Assembly (NCBI GenBank): GCA_005778215.1
Contig: SXKB01000150.1
Coordinates: 1 to 36,841, forward strand
DNA: 36,841 nt
Origin: Actinomycetota bacterium
GTDB lineage: Bacteria > Actinomycetota > Acidimicrobiia > Acidimicrobiales > Ilumatobacteraceae
Reading direction: 5' to 3'
Below the pieces are notes generated by a model. It saw only the letters and a list, made by a program, of their open reading frames with translations, ran no database searches and had not been told where the DNA came from. Shown one piece after another: positions 36,051-36,841 of this stretch (position 1 is its first letter; each line of letters begins with the position of its first letter). The translations under genes and the position numbers were made by a program.

Positions 36051-36841
36051 GTGATCGAGCATCACCAGATCGGCGACACGATGTGGATCGACGTCGTCGA
36101 CCCCACCGACGAGGAACTCGCGGGCCTCGCCACGGAGCGCCACCTCGCTCGTCGCACGTTCGACGAGGCACACCGTCGTGCAGCTCGGCCGACGATGCAT
36201 CGCTACGACGACCACACCTACGTGGTGGCGTTCAGCGGGTCGCTGGCCGAGATCGACATGTACCTGGGCGACCACTGGTTCATCACCATCCGTCGCCACG
36301 ATGCCGAGGGTCGCGAGTGGGCACCGACCGGCGCCATCGAACGCGGGCGCCGAGCCGTCAAACCCGACCGGATGACGCCCGGCATGATGCTCGCGCTGGT
36401 GCTCGACGATCTGGTCGACGGCTACTTCGACACGGCCGATGTGCTGGAGGACCGCCTGGAGGAGATCGAGGACCGCATCTTCGAGGAGGACGGCGACGGC
36501 CAGGTGCAGTTGCGCACCGAGCGAGGCGTGCAGCAGGAACTGTTCGAGGTGCGCCGCGAGTTGCTGCTGTTGCGTCGCGCCGTGTCACCGCTGCGCGAGG
36601 TGCTGTCGCAGATCCTGCGCAACGAGGTGCGCCAGATCGAGGGCGAGGCGCTCGTCGTGTGCCGCGACACGTTCGACAAGCTGCTGCGTGCGATCGACAT
36701 CGTCGACGAACTCCGCGAACTCGTGGGCAACGCCGTGGAGGCACATCTCGCCGTGACGAGCAACCAGATGAACATGGTGATGAAGCAACTCACCGCATGG
36801 GGCTCCATCGTGTTCGGCGCCACGCTCATCGCCGGCATCTA
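36051..36841 (+). CDS. CorA-like divalent cation transporter, 3' truncated by window
   Basis: Frame from GTG 36051 is open to the window end: VIEHHQIGDTMWIDVVDPTDEELAGLA...SNQMNMVMKQLTAWGSIVFGATLIAGI(Y); the GMN motif is expected just beyond the end. Confidence 0.85.
   Translation, partial: MIEHHQIGDTMWIDVVDPTDEELAGLATERHLARRTFDEAHRRAARPTMHRYDDHTYVVAFSGSLAEIDMYLGDHWFITIRRHDAEGREWAPTGAIERGRRAVKPDRMTPGMMLALVLDDLVDGYFDTADVLEDRLEEIEDRIFEEDGDGQVQLRTERGVQQELFEVRRELLLLRRAVSPLREVLSQILRNEVRQIEGEALVVCRDTFDKLLRAIDIVDELRELVGNAVEAHLAVTSNQMNMVMKQLTAWGSIVFGATLIAGI

Overview
High-GC, gene-dense actinobacterial-type chromosomal window (Acidimicrobiia-like by overall feel; taxonomy is inference). It holds about 40 CDS, mostly housekeeping or metabolic, with no tRNA, rRNA, CRISPR or transposase recognised. 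Main content: a 5'-truncated oleC plus oleD (long-chain olefin biosynthesis), a methylmalonyl-CoA mutase large subunit, a RidA protein, a class II aldolase, two EamA transporters, a rhodanese-ThiF protein, a sirtuin, two tandem paralogous secreted proteins, PepA, YceI, a probable heterodimeric ABC exporter, and a PAS-GGDEF diguanylate cyclase. There is also an SOS mutasome cluster (dnaE2, imuB, imuA') with LexA-type boxes, an atypical orphan response regulator, a CarH-like B12-binding regulator and a CorA-like transporter truncated at the 3' end. The most exciting signal is at 18019-18375 on the minus strand. It is an ArsC-family gene whose codon 12, the catalytic Cys position, is an in-frame UGA followed by a well-formed candidate bacterial SECIS hairpin, with Arg60/Arg94/Arg107 all retained: a probable selenocysteine-containing arsenate-reductase-like protein that ordinary ORF calling truncates. 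Other points worth a look: a 40-bp tandem repeat with a nested cruciform in the only sizeable convergent intergenic gap, a three-copy direct/inverted repeat upstream of a lipoprotein gene, a RadC-like protein that has lost its JAMM histidines, a B12-photoreceptor-like regulator with an upstream palindrome, and a receiver domain missing conserved phosphotransfer residues.
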